Origin: Anopheles merus
Lineage: Eukaryota > Arthropoda > Insecta > Diptera > Culicidae
DNA length: 64,000 nucleotides
Direction of reading: 5' to 3'
NCBI RefSeq assembly: GCF_017562075.2
Contig: NC_054082.1
Coordinates: forward strand, 25,060,460 to 25,124,459
Both the position numbers and the translations under genes were made by a program. Numbering within the stretch: position 1 is the stretch's first letter; the number at the start of each line of letters is the position of its first letter. The notes under the pieces are model-generated. The model had not been told where the DNA came from, did no database searches, and saw only the letters and a list, made by a program, of their open reading frames with translations. This document shows positions 23,801 to 36,784 of this stretch, one piece after another.

Positions 23801-26800
23801 TGTGTGTGAGGAGCGCAAAAAAAAGGTCAAGGTCACACACAGTGTGACAGCTGAATACGGAGAGGGAAAGCTTTCCGGTGTGTGTAGAGATGGCGACCAC
23901 CACTACTACCACTACTACTACTACTGTTCGAAAGGACGAGAATGTGACAAGCAGCGCGCAGGAATGTAGAGTGAACTCACAGCTGCTGCTGCTTTGGCTG
24001 TGGAAGTGGATGGAACGAATGGACAGGGGGGGGAGCGGAGAGAACGCAAAAGCAGGATGTTTGACCGTAGTTTCCATAGCTGCTGCTGCTGCTACTGTGT
24101 ACTAACAGTGCTATGCTGTGGTGTGGTTTTAGTTGCATCAAACGCGTCCTTTTAATCTAGTACTCTCCTACTCGCACACACACTCTCTCTCTCTCTCTCT
24201 CTGTTTCTCTTTCAAGTGGTTTTGTACACGGACGATGGGGATGATGCCCGATGATGGCCTGATTATATCACCCTCTGGGTGTGTGTGTATGTGTTTGTGG
24301 CCTGATTTGCCTTTGTGTTGTTTGACATTGTTTTTTGTTCGGCCGGTCGTTGCTGGCAACGCACAAGAAGCAAACGCCTTTTGCAGGCGCACAACGCTTG
24401 AAAATTGCACGGTCACATCAAACGGGGGGAGGGAGCACGCCAAGTTTCAAACAAAATAAAGAAAAACATTGCATAGGAAAGCGAAAATACGTCACGAGAA
24501 AAAAATTAAAAAAAAATAACAATGGAAGCACAAGGAGCAGGGATGTAATGATTAATCCTTCAAGCGCATTCGTTGATCCATTGTGTAGCAACAATCTGCT
24601 TGAACGGATTACTTTTATGTGCGTTTCTTTTAGATTGTTCATTATTTGGTTTTTATTATTGTTATTCTTTGTTTATTCTGTAACAAAAAAAAACTGTCCT
24701 AATTGATTGTTTACTAACGCTGGGGATATCAATCAGCAAACGTTTCGCTGGCATTCAATCAGCGTTGCCACAACCCTCGTCCAGCACACCAAATACAGCC
24801 CCCCCCCCCCCCCCTCCCGCTCCTCTCTTCCAAATGCGCCTTCTTCTAGTTGACCTTTAGAGAAGGAACGATTTTACAAATCATTTCTACAGCTGTACGA
24901 GACGAGACAAAAAGTGAAAGAACCTTTTAAGCCATATTCATCAATATATCTGTTGTTTTGGACACACTTACCACCACAAAACAAAAATTTCAAGGTTTTC
25001 CGGTAAGTGACACTCACCCTTCGCCGTATCCCCGTGTCGACCGTCTACCCTTTCGAGGGGGCTCGCACACACACACACAATCGCAACCAAATCAAGCCAC
25101 ATCATTCGCGCACACCGAGAGAAGAGGCGCATGTGAAGCTACAAACACGTGTCCTTCGCTACTGCGCGTGACAGCTTGGTTGATGACTCGACGCCTTTTG
25201 CAGCGAGAATGAGAGTGGGGGGGGGGAGCATTAGTGGCACTGGTGGCGCAAAAAGTGGAAGCGTCAAACGCCGGGCTCGCGAGATAAGACTGTGCGCGGC
25301 TGGTGTTTTCGAAACATGGAACCCATCCATGAGCCCTCTCTCTCTGCCTGCTCCCGGCGCAACGGAAAGCCAATTAGGAATCGGGCGGTGATGGTGGTAG
25401 TACCACAGTGCGTGTGTGTGTATGTGGGAAATTGGCCCTTACGCCACACACTTTGCTGCACACACAATACAACCTTATCGCATGGGAGCCAAACACAAAC
25501 GCCACCGACCGTCCGACAGAGGCAAGCGTGAAACTTCCCCCCACGCCCGGGGGCAGTGACGGTGCGGGGTTTGGCGTGTCCACAGCCAGACCCAGGCGCG
25601 TTCATATGCCGCCGCACTGCCTTATAATGAGCATGAGCATGGGCAATCAAATATGCACACCCATACACACCCAGCAGTAGTGTGTGTGTGCCTGTGTGCG
25701 GACGATGGAAATGGGAAACCGCAACACCACTCGAACCTTCCGAAAAGCGTTTTTGTTAAGGAAAAAAAAAACACGCAAATCGAATTACAACAAAACAAGA
25801 GAACACACTTCTAGAACAACCACACACGACGATGGTGTGATATGCAACTTCATATTCCCCCATTTGTCTAGGGGGAAGGGAGTGAAGATCCGGTCCAAAT
25901 CATAGTCGAGGACTTCATGTCTTACGGTCACGAGCACGAAACCAACCATCGCCAACATCGCCCCGCAAATGAAGCAATCGCGCGAACTGTTTGCAACTGC
26001 TCGCAAACGATTCCATACAACCTTTGCTTTCTCAAGAACATTTAAAAGACACACACGATGTTCACATATATGCATTAAGCACATACACACCCTGAAACAC
26101 ACGCAGCACGCAACAAACAAAGTGTGTGTTTGCTGATAAAAATGCAGCATTTTTTGGAACTGCACACCTATTCTACGGTACGGCGCCGATTATTACAAGC
26201 ACAAGGGAAACAATATGCACCGCGCATAAATATTGATAAGTGTCTGGAAACAAGGGAAGTAGAGGGAATGAAGAGCAGCTAAAGCGCATACGGGGAACGG
26301 TCCCGTACCGGGGTTGCCGGCCGACCCCTTCACGAGTTGAACCGCTTATTTAAAGTCCACCACGCAGCCGGGTTGGTTTGGCTGCGGTGGTGCTGTTAAC
26401 CCACAAAAAAAAAACACACACACACACATACAAACACGCAAATAAATGAGATATTTAACGTCTCAGTACAATGTAGCACCTTCGCACAAAAAAGAAAAGT
26501 CATTCTAAAGACGCGTAGAAGTACACTTTAACCTTTCAAATGACACGTGTATGACACGATCGGTGTGTACGGTGTTATGATCAGAAGCGACGAAACTACC
26601 ACAACACAATCGCCATATCATATCGACGCTAATCGATTGGGGATTTCTCACCATTTCGATTCGTCTGGACGTTAATGGATTATTTCTTTTTTGCAAAAAA
26701 AACCCCGCACCAACACACACACACACACACACACACTAAACGATGAAGATAAATGAGACGCCTTGCATAACGCGCAATGGCGTCCTCCCAGTTCCCTATA

Positions 26801-28300
26801 AAAGGTTGTGGTTTTGATGAAACAGTCCCACCCCGTGTGTGTGTTTGTGTGTTTAAAGGGTTACAATTTATATGCTTCTTTCTTGTTCTTTTATTTTTTC
26901 GTATCGTCTCAATGTCTCAGCACAGCTGGTGTGTTGCCTTTTTGCGCTCTCGCCTCGCAGAGGCCCGCAAAATGGTAGGGAAGGTGTACTTTGAACCGGT
27001 GAAGGCACCCGGTACGTGTGTTACCACATACGAGGCGCACACACCATGCCACTATCGCCCGACTGCCGGACTGCCGGCAGCAACAATCTACTAAAAGGGG
27101 GTAGATAGTGGAATGAGAGCCATATTTAGCTCCTTTCCCACACATAAGCGCAAACGCATCTATATATGTATATGGAAATGGGGGGGGGGGGGGATGGAGC
27201 GTGAACCGCTTTTTGCAGTGTAAACTTTGTGTTAACTAATTAGAAAGTTCTGTGAAGTTGTGCTCACAGTCTATTCAATTGTCCTCCGTTGTAGCTTCTT
27301 CAACAACAACATATTGAGCAACGATCAATCCAGAAGCATTCATATAGGTTCGTTGCGTGATTGAGGTGTGATCGTCCACTGGTCTATTGGTTAGATGCAC
27401 CGGCTCTTTGACAAAGTCGGATGTGGTTCGATTCCCTCTCCCAGTTTCAGTTTGATTGTCTGTTTTAAACAGTTTTTACACGAAAAGAATTGAGCTCAAG
27501 CGACGAACTCCTCTCCTCATGTTGGATCTGTACAACAGATGACACAATATATGATGCGCATACTGCAGCATAAGATCATCATAACATCTAGATATCACTA
27601 ACAGTTTAAGGTCCTTCTTTTAACCATTGAGATAGGTCACACCTATCTACCGCAACTTGTTCTGGTTTTGTCAAAATATTAACGCAAAAATCGCTCTTTG
27701 TCTTTAAGTACCGCATTTTCTTCCATTGTTGAACATTTCCTCGCTCTGCTTTCAATTCCCTTGAACCACCCCCACCGTGTACTCTCAAAGCTGTTTGGGT
27801 GTGCTTCGGATCGGAGATCACACTCCCGTTGTTTGTCATTCCGAAACGTGTAACGGCAGCGACAAACGCACAGCCGACAACAATTCACTGTATGACATCC
27901 AACTGCAAACGACGTTCAAACGTAATTCCACTGCAGAGGGAACCTCTTCTCAGTCACACTGACCTCTCTCCCCCCTCGGTGCCACGTGATCATTGCTATT
28001 TTCGTAAAAATGGTCCACCAGCACCGGTCGCAATCTTCTACCTTTAATTCTTGCCTCGGTTTGGTTGCTCCAGTTGTACAGCACAGAGCATTGAGCGCAT
28101 TGTAGTTTTTGCGTAGGCGACAGCACACCACAAGGGGCGTATGCCGAGGGGGCCAACATGATCTTCGTTCAAGCGGCACCCCCTACCCACCCGGTGGTCG
28201 TCGGGCGGTCGGTAGGAATTCGGCCAACGCAAACGACTACACAAACAACGAAAATGCGTCGATTTTTCCCGTCCGCCGCAGAAAAGGTTTCAAGCTTAGA
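20900..28300. other. Non-coding upstream/intronic DNA, 7.4 kb
   Basis: CA/TG runs, poly-C/G runs (24799-24814, 27180-27193) and AT-rich patches, with no supportable exon. A short ATG frame of 77 codons at 27839-27606 on the minus strand, and a tRNA-like element at 27380-27435, are the only items of note. Confidence 0.5.
27380..27435 (+). mobile_element. tRNA-derived SINE-like fragment (glutamate-tRNA-like boxes A and B)
   Basis: Box A TGGTCTATTGG at 27380-27390 and a perfect box B GGTTCGATTCC at 27425-27435 are 45 nt apart, the spacing of a true tRNA gene. Between them CCGGC and GTCGG can pair as an anticodon-like stem. The D stem no longer pairs, and there is no intact acceptor stem, so this is a tRNA-like SINE head or tRNA pseudogene. 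The outer limits of the element are unclear. Confidence 0.5.
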
Positions 28301-28301
28301 C

Positions 28302-28309
28302 GAGAGAGA

Positions 28310-28379
<70 letters not shown>

Positions 28380-28389
28380 GAGAGAGAGA
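28302..28389. repeat. (GA)n microsatellite with two GATA interruptions, 88 bp
   Basis: GA repeat interrupted by GATA at two places. Confidence 0.95.
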
Positions 28390-28399
28390 CTACAAAATC

Positions 28400-30660
28400 C
28401 CGGGGTGTGGCATGAGTTTGATTTGTGTAGTTTCGGTGTAGCACGGGGTTCTTGCGTCTTGCCGGCGTCTTTAATCCATTTCCACCACGCGCACGCAAAC
28501 GCGCGCGCGTCGCGTACGCAACATATTTATGGCCAACAGGTGCTTGTTGCGCGAATGAACGAGGCCTTTCGCCCTCCTGAGTCGCGCTTACACAGAAAGA
28601 TTACAAGACCGTTTGTCGGCGGCACAGAACACTGCACAGAGAGCAGACTAGAGAGAGATAGTGAGGAAGGGAGAGCCGAGAGACATCGAGACGCCCACCA
28701 CAATCATGTCTCCGGCGCTGGGCGCATTTGCTGCTTGCCTAAATCCCAAAACATTTCGATTGGTGGCGCACCGCACTGCACAAACACCGAACGCTGGAAA
28801 AACCCCAGCGAAGTGGAAGTCGGGCAAAGGCAGCGAGCAGTCGCCCACTCTGTTCGATGTTGTTGCGCACAAACGTTATAGAGCATACGCATCATCATCA
28901 TCGGGCTACCCCTTTTTCGTACCGCGCCTGCAGTGCACAACAACAACCCCCGGAATCGGGAGACAAACAGGCAAACGGTGTGCACACTGGAACGATCAGC
29001 CCGCTCCCCATTATTGTACAAACAAATGCGCGAACGGCAGCAACAATGCGCGCTTGGTTGCTGCATGGATATGGTAGCGTCTCTCGGAGAATTGATTTTC
29101 TTTTGCTGGGGGGGGGGGGAGTGGAACGATGGAACGATGAGGGAAAATTTGCTTGAAACAAAGCAAGAATGCTAAATCTTTGGGAGGAGCACGAGCTTGA
29201 GGAATGCGCCGCTGCCATTTTGGTGCGTTCGGCGATGACGCAAGAGCCACATGGGATCGAGCATATTGGAGGAACAGCACAAAAAAAACGATTGCCCCAT
29301 AATGAAATGCTGAAATGAAACGATTGTAAACCATTGCGTTTGTCGGATACGGGAAGACGACCGTTCGATGTGCGTGATCAAGCCAACTTCAAGACAACAC
29401 AATGTTTAGCAAACGATAAGCCAGCTCGGCATGGGAAGCGAATTTCCCACAGCACAGGAGTCCCTGGGAATCAACCATTCGGAGGCGTGCTGTGATAAAC
29501 CAACCGCAACTCATGATACCGAACCATTCTCTTCTGCCGGAGGGGGGGCAAAAGAAAGCAAAAGTACAATGCGTCACGAAGATGTCACGTCAAGATTTGC
29601 TCCCAATTGCTCGACATCTACGACGCCTACGCCACCCAAAACCAAGCGAGACGACAGTGGCATTAGAAGTCAGCGGAAACGACTGGGACCGGGGCGCGTC
29701 CATCATTTGTCACGCGGAGCAACGTCAACTCCAAGGGGAAGGGGGGGGAATTACTCGTCTCCGTCCGTACGCACACCTAGCTTTTCTAAGCATGCTTTCA
29801 GAGGGGGGGGGGAGAGATTGTTTCCTACTTCGTGACCTACTTTCTAAGCAACGGTCATTTCGAACAAGAACAGAGGAAGAAGCGAAGCAGTTCTACTATT
29901 TCGGGGAGGTCGCTTTCCCTGGCTCCACGGCTGGATGTAGTTACAGCATACGGGCCACATGACCATAAACACCTCAACGCATCACTACGCCTGCCAGGAT
30001 GACGACGCATTGCGTAACGCGTGATCGCGTAACGCCATCTGCGCAGAGGAACAACCATTCTCATCCGCAGCCCCGACTACACGTGTTTACCCACTTCGGT
30101 AGGGCACAAGCGTAGCGACGAAGACGACGACGTTCTTATCGTGGGACGCACTAAAACATTATCACGCCAATGTGGCCCCCTTCCCCACCCTTCCTTCACT
30201 GCTGCGAAACGCACGGCCTCGAGACGCGAACGACTTTTGGCGTGATGCAGCTAAAAAGGAAAACACAGACACACACACACACGCGCGCGCGCAAAAGCCA
30301 CATTAGAAGAGAGCGAGAGAAAAAATAGGTAAAACCCCCCGGGATGGGATGGGAGGGGATCGCTTGACTGGCAACCTTTTTTTTTTGTTTTGCTTAACCT
30401 TGAAATTGGCGCCTCGCTGGAAAAGATGGCGTCGCTTCGCGTCAAGCGTGTAGCGTAAACATACACATGATCGTATATACTTTGTATGGGGAAGCTAAGG
30501 TGGGGGGGGGGGGGTGAAGGGCTGATCGAATGGGCAGCACGCGCCCATTACATTTGTGTGGTGGAGGGAAGGGGGGAGGGGGGATGGCGTATTGTGTGCG
30601 CGCACGAAAGAGGATGACACGCGCAATCCACCTGCCAACACAACACAGCAACGATTATGA
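28400..30660. other. CpG-rich non-coding block
   Basis: GC-rich sequence with several open frames on both strands but no splice-bounded or domain-bearing frame. A frame at 29431-29835 (134 codons) and overlapping ones show no recognisable domain. It could be regulatory DNA. Confidence 0.35.
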
Positions 30661-30668
30661 TATGTGTA

Positions 30669-30723
30669 TGTGTGTGTGTGTGTGTGATCAATGATACTAA
30701 CACACACACACACACACACACAC
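30669..30723. repeat. (TG)9/(AC)12 inverted repeat with a 13-nt loop
   Basis: A TG run at 30669-30686 and an AC run at 30700-30723 are complementary around the spacer ATCAATGATACTA. They could form an 18-bp hairpin or cruciform. Confidence 0.85.
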
Positions 30724-31740
30724 TACCAGCTTGTGACTCGTGTAGAATGATGAAAAAAACACACAAACAAACGATAACGAGCCTATTTTACCCACAAAGC
30801 CTCTCTCTCTCTCTCGTTCTCTCTCTTACTCTGTGTTTGTGTATGTACTTAGCTTATATTGTAAGCGCACGGGAGACGCCATTGCTACTGAGGAGCTGAA
30901 AGGTTTCCTCATTTTCTTTTTTTTATTTTCGCTCTCCAATAGGAGGAGGAGCACTATTTATTATACGCCGCAACATTATAAAAGCCACGCGGGCTTCTTG
31001 TTTTGTTTGTTTCCAAACACACACACACACACACTGACATACACACATGTCCATGTGGCAGGCACGCGAAAAAGGCGTCATTTGAGCGTCTTCCACTGCC
31101 TGCGTTAGAGTGGTGACGCCTATTCCCTCCCCTCCCCCCCCCCCCTTGAATGAGACGTGTTACATGTGCAAAAAATAGAAGTAGAAAAAAACGTTCCACA
31201 ACACACACACACACGTACAAAGACAGAAACGGAGCAATAAATACACAACAAGCTGCGTCGTATCGGTAAAACGTGGCACCAGTCGGCAGCAGCATCGTCA
31301 TCATCATCATCATCATCATCGTCGGGTGTAGCAACTCCACTCTTGCTAACATGGATTAGTGACATGTGGGGAGGGGGGGGGGGGTGGTGCTTTCCAAATT
31401 AACAGTTTTAAAGAGAAATCAAGCACACGGACGCAGAGCCTACTGCTCTAATAAAACAGTAGACGACAGAGGAGGAGGAGGTAATATTTTCCAACTGCCA
31501 ATAAAGCTCCCAAAACCAATATCTAATCGCATTTTAGCAGGCGTTGTTGTATACAACTGTGGTGACTGTTTCTTGCTCTCTATATCTACATCTCTCTCTC
31601 TCTTTTTCTTAGACGGTTTTTGCGATTAATGCTCAAGGTCAGAGATAAACAAAATTGCAGCAACAACAAAAAAGCACGCTGTGTTTGTGACACGTTTTCG
31701 TCTTGTAGCCTCGCAGAGAGACTTCCCCATTTCTTTTTGC

Positions 31741-31779
<39 letters not shown>

Positions 31780-33765
31780 CGAGATACAGCCAAAGAAAAA
31801 GGTAATTCAATGAAGTGTGGTGGCATATAATACATATAATTGCCCTTTTAGTGGTCAGGAGCCTTCGAACTTTGTGCTCCGGTCACAGAAGAGTATTTTG
31901 GTTCCATCAAACGCAACACACGCGCGCGCGAGACCCTCGTACACTACACACTCGGAAGCTACAGCAGGGTGAATACATTTTGGGTGAAAACTCACCATAG
32001 CAACAGCAACAGCAGCCAACGGTCAACACTTTACCGGTGTGTCTGTTTGTACGCGTTTGCCAGCTTTTGGAGCGTAAAAAGCCGAAGCGAAAGCTTTCGA
32101 GTAAAAATAAACACACACACACACTCACACACGGAGGACAAAAAAATGGGAAAAGCGAGTACAGTCGATGGCACACTGTTTATGGGGCCACTGCACGCGT
32201 GTCGGAAAATGGAAGATCAGCAAAGATGGTGGACGCCGCAAATAGAAGGCAAATGGAGTGAGAAGCAGGAAGCCATACACACAGGCACACACACACACCA
32301 TCCTGCGGGTTAAATACTTTTCCACGGCGCTTTTCATCATGCCCTTTCCATACTGGCAAAAGGACTCCGGGTGGCGTCTGCTGTCTGTGTACATCGTTTG
32401 TATCCAATGCTGCCCCCGCCCGTATGTTTGTGTTTGTGGGGAAGCAACAGAAGAAATAGAAGGAGAGAAAAAAAAACGATTCATCAAGTACGGCAGCATC
32501 CTCGGTGGGCAGAAACATAACCCCACCGACCACCACCACTACCAATCATTCTCAGTTTGTGGGGTGGCTGTCCTTCAGAAGCGGCCTCTTCTCGAAAAAA
32601 GGTGCACTCGAAAAAAGGCCACGCGTTGCTTGTAGTGGTGAGGCAGTAGCTTGCAATGAAGGCAGTAGCTTAGTAGTGGTGGTAATATTAGTAACAGAGA
32701 GGTAAATGCTTAAACGCTGCAGCTCAGCTCGGCTCAGGGCCCGTTATCGCTTGACATTTGTTTACATACACCGCGCGCGCGCTCGCTTGTGGCGCGGCGT
32801 CTTTCAGCCCCCGCTGCTCTGTTCCAAAACCGCGCTCCACGATCCATCGCCTGCTCCGTTTGCTTTCTGCTACGTCAACGATACAAACACACACGCGTAG
32901 AAGCTGCTGTGCAACGAAGCAGCAAATAAGACGAGTAGCACCACACAACAACAAAATAACAGCAGCAGCAGCAGCAGCAAGAGGAACAGAAGAGAGCAAC
33001 CAACAAAAAAAAACATAAACCAAATAAACACAAACAACGCCATCTCGTTCGCTTACTACTAGTGTCTCTCTACTGGAAAACGGTAGGCCAAAGGAAAAGA
33101 AATGCGCCTTCGCCACACGGATTTTTGCCAACATCACCACCATCCCCTGCCTGGCTGCTGCTTGATCAACAAAACTCGTCCAAATAAACACATTTTTGGG
33201 GGCGAGCAGCAACGGCAGCAGCAGTAGCAGAAATGGTGACCCGCCCTGAATCATGATGACTTCATGGTTCTTTTTCGCACAATCCCTCTATCGTGGGTCG
33301 TGAAAATCGAGTTTATGGATAGGAGGTTTGTGATGAGTAATTGCACTAAACTCACACACACATGCCTTTTTATCAAATTGTTACAACTGTAAGCGCCGGT
33401 CATTCGTGTTGTGTGTGGCTTTCTTAACGGCGGGTGACGGCAATAAAATTGTTTCTTCATCGATCGCTATCTCTCCTACTTTGCAAGCAGAAGGTGATGT
33501 GTGGCCGCGCGTGTCCGGATGTTTATTGCACCGTCCCCTCTCTCACCCGGTAGCGCAGCTACGGAGCTTCGATGGACGAGCTAGTAGAAGAGTAGCGCTT
33601 CGCTTTCTGCGCAGTTTTTTTTTTTTTACAAAACAAATCGAAGTAAGATTGATTGGAGAAGCTCCCTCTCTCGAAGAGTTGCCAACGGTGGCGCACACTT
33701 GTAATAAAACAAAAGCTGTGTAATAAAACACGCCTCGAAACAGCCCCCTGCTTCTAGGGAAGGAG

Positions 33766-33812
<47 letters not shown>

Positions 33813-36490
33813 AAAAGTTCATATTGTGTTTTATGTTTCACCCAAAAATGGATAGAACAAAATTATGCAACGATGCGGCATCGCGGCATTGTAAGTCTTC
33901 ATAGGCTCTCCACCCTTCAACAAAAAACCACGCACTGTCATTGATTTTCCAGCACGCCACGAAGGCAAAACTCCATCCGCACCGGGGTTCGCACCCAAGA
34001 GAGAGCGCGCGCGCCGGTGTTACGTCATCGCGTGTCTCGTCTCTGGCGGAAGCAGACACACGCACGGAGCTACAACACAACACACGCGGTCATCAGAACA
34101 GCCACTCGATACACCTTGGATGTTCCCCGACAAACCAATCGAAACATACGAATTTACATCCCCAAATCTCGGTCACGTCACCACCACCGAAGAAACCTAC
34201 ACACCATACGTGTGTTGGTATGCGTGTGTAACGTTCGCATTACGCCGTTGCGCACAGACACCAAACAACAAAGTAGCGGTAGCGCCGCAATGCTATCGAA
34301 CACACAACGAAAGTGCACACGGCGGCGCGGTTGGTTCGTGCAAACAAACAAATCTCCGCAAAACGACCGACGACCGTCAGATGACAGGTCTCTTTGGGGT
34401 CGGCCCGCTCAACAGACACCACCACCACTCTCGCGCTCGTGTGCAGCAGCAGGCAGGCTTGGATGACAGGTCACTTCTGCCTGTGTTGTTGGGGACGGAT
34501 CGATCCCACCCAATCACGCTCTTTTTGTCCCTGTGTCCGTTCGCAAATTGTAGCGCGGCCTACATTTTGCGTGGCTGCGGAAAAAAATGGCCACCCGATG
34601 GTGGATTTCGCTTGCCCGCTAGCTCCCCCCACCTCCTATTTACTTTCGCCCCATATACACTCACACATGATGGTGACGCCGGTGGCGAGAGTAGCGTATT
34701 AAACGTGTTCGCGTTGCTATGGCGTGGCGAGATTACTGCTGACAGACGCGCACAGGTACGCCGCCTCTCGCTCTCCCTTTCTCTCTCTTTCTCTTTCTCT
34801 GTGTCTGGGGCACTCTCCTCGGAAGCTACAAAGCTTTGTTGTTTTGACAGCTAGAAGTACTACCCTATGGCTATGGTAACGATCCGGGTTGGCGACGGCC
34901 ACCGTCTTCAAATCTACTTCCCTCCCATTGGAAAATGAATTCGGTGTGCGGTAAAAATACGGTTACATTTCAATATTCATTTACTACAACCCCAGTTACA
35001 GACCACACGAACGACTGGGTAGCTGCGGCTGGGTACTGTGACAGAAGGGGGTGCCAGAACACAACCCGATCGAACCAACACGGAAGTCTTGCGGCAGAAG
35101 CGTAGCAATCGGCACTGAACATTTACATGCGTAACAAACACCGTCCATAGTGTCCATCTTCTGTCACTAGCGCACAGAGACATTACCGCGAGCCAAGTAA
35201 GGAACCTTCTCTACCCTTTTTTGTTCCGCTGTCTAGTCTAGCCATCAAGCATTGACCAACCCTGAACACGGGAGGAGATGACGGTCGACCCCCCCCCCCT
35301 CCCTCAGCAGTGTAGCGCATCTTCTTGTTTTAAACTGCCCCCAGGGACGCAGCAGTTCCCCGGTACCGGCTCTTTGCCCACCCTTTTGGGTGTCTGTCAT
35401 ACCTTATCTGGGTCACAGCTAGACGGACTCTTCGTCCCCGGGAAGCGATAAACGATGCGATACACTTTTCGGTGTGCACACGATGCAAAACAGCTAATAT
35501 ATATATCACAAGGGAAGGATGGTTTGCGGCAGCGTTGAGGTTGATGGTTTAGGATGAAGGTGGGACGGTTTCGGGATTGCACAGCAAAACATCGCGCAGC
35601 GCCGCGTGATTGGTTTGACACGCGCGCATGACATCGTAACGACTACGGTGGGAGCTGCACACCGCCACCAGTGGAAAGCTTTACACAGTTTGTACATAAC
35701 CAAACAAAACAGCAACAACAAAAGGAACCGGACCGGCCCGAGATAGTGAGGAAATGTTTTGTAGCGAAATTGGACGGTTGGCGCTAATTGGAGAAGAGCC
35801 ACCTGACACACAGGTGCATACATCCCCATATACAGCCTATAGAAGTGCACGGGCGGACCACTGGCGGACAGGTACGAGCAGGAAGGTACCAACCGAAATG
35901 TGCATCACACGTGCAACGTGCTGCTGCTGCTTTTCTATTATACCTTCGGTGCCTTATGGTGGGGAGGGGGGGGGGGGTGTGCTCAAGTTTCCAACCACTG
36001 CGGGCAAAGTGTACATACAGCATACGCTGAAGAAGCGCTTTTAAGACGTTCTCAAGTACGAGAAACGCCATCAAGTGTTTATTTCGCACACAAACATACA
36101 TTAAGCGGACATTGTGGGGAGATGGAGAGCGAGAGACAGCAGAAGAAGAAGGAAAGGAAGTCGTGAGGATGCACACATCCAAGATGTAACAATTAGTAGG
36201 ACGACTTCGAAGTCCGGAGGGTGTTGGAGGCTCACCCAGCCTTTGATACCGGGGTCGGGAGGTTGGTCTTGTAAGTGCATCTTCAGAACCGCGAATGGTG
36301 TATGGGCGAGTTTCGGCAAGCTTTCTAGCAAATGCAAGACAATAGAGGTTACTAATGAACATTTGGAGATGTTTCGGGGAACTAAGAACATACGGAATGG
36401 AACATAATCTTACTATTGTGCAAACATTATAGAACAATGTTCTAATAGACCCCCCATCTATGGAACTTTTGGATGGAAGTTACGGGCACA
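30724..36490. other. Non-coding upstream DNA, 5.8 kb
   Basis: Contains microsatellites, poly-C/G runs at 31134, 31373, 35289 and 35966, and a (GA)n at 33768-33809. The longest frame not built from repeats in the upstream region (34120-34854, 244 codons, plus strand) has an ATG but no recognisable domain and runs into a CT repeat. I do not call it a gene. Confidence 0.4.
33768..33809. repeat. (GA)n microsatellite, 42 bp
   Basis: Perfect GA repeat. Confidence 0.95.
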
Positions 36491-36495
36491 ATATG

Positions 36496-36545
36496 TAGAT
36501 GTCTAAGACCTATCCTCCGGGAACATCGTCTAGATGTCTAAGACC
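36496..36545. repeat. Short direct repeat (TAGATGTCTAAGACC), 35 bp apart
   Basis: Fifteen identical bases at 36496-36510 and 36531-36545. Confidence 0.85.
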
Positions 36546-36712
36546 AAATGCCCAACTTCCCCTTCACATAAGAGATGCCATCACATCATTGAAATTCTAA
36601 CGGAATGTAAACTCTTTTATTTCTAGAAAACATCAAAAAAATCGCTGTCAGTTCTGGGATATTAATGATAATTCTTCATCCACATTGCTACCACAGCCAA
36701 TATTAGATACTG

Positions 36713-36784
36713 GTTAGCATTAACCCTGATCTAGAGCAATGACTCAATGTTAGCATTAACCCTGATCTAGAGCAATGACTTAAT
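36713..36784. repeat. Tandem duplication of a 36-bp unit
   Basis: Two adjacent 36-bp copies, 36713-36748 and 36749-36784, begin GTTAGCATTAACCCTGATCT and differ by one base (C at 36745, T at 36781). This indicates a recent duplication. Confidence 0.95.

Noticed and set aside
26798..26826. TATAAAAG followed by ACAGTC, promoter-like
   Set aside because: Spacing is too short (26 nt) and nothing transcribed can be supported downstream.
35784..36437. Minus-strand frame of 217 codons
   Set aside because: No ATG at the start, no recognisable domain, mixed low-complexity origin.
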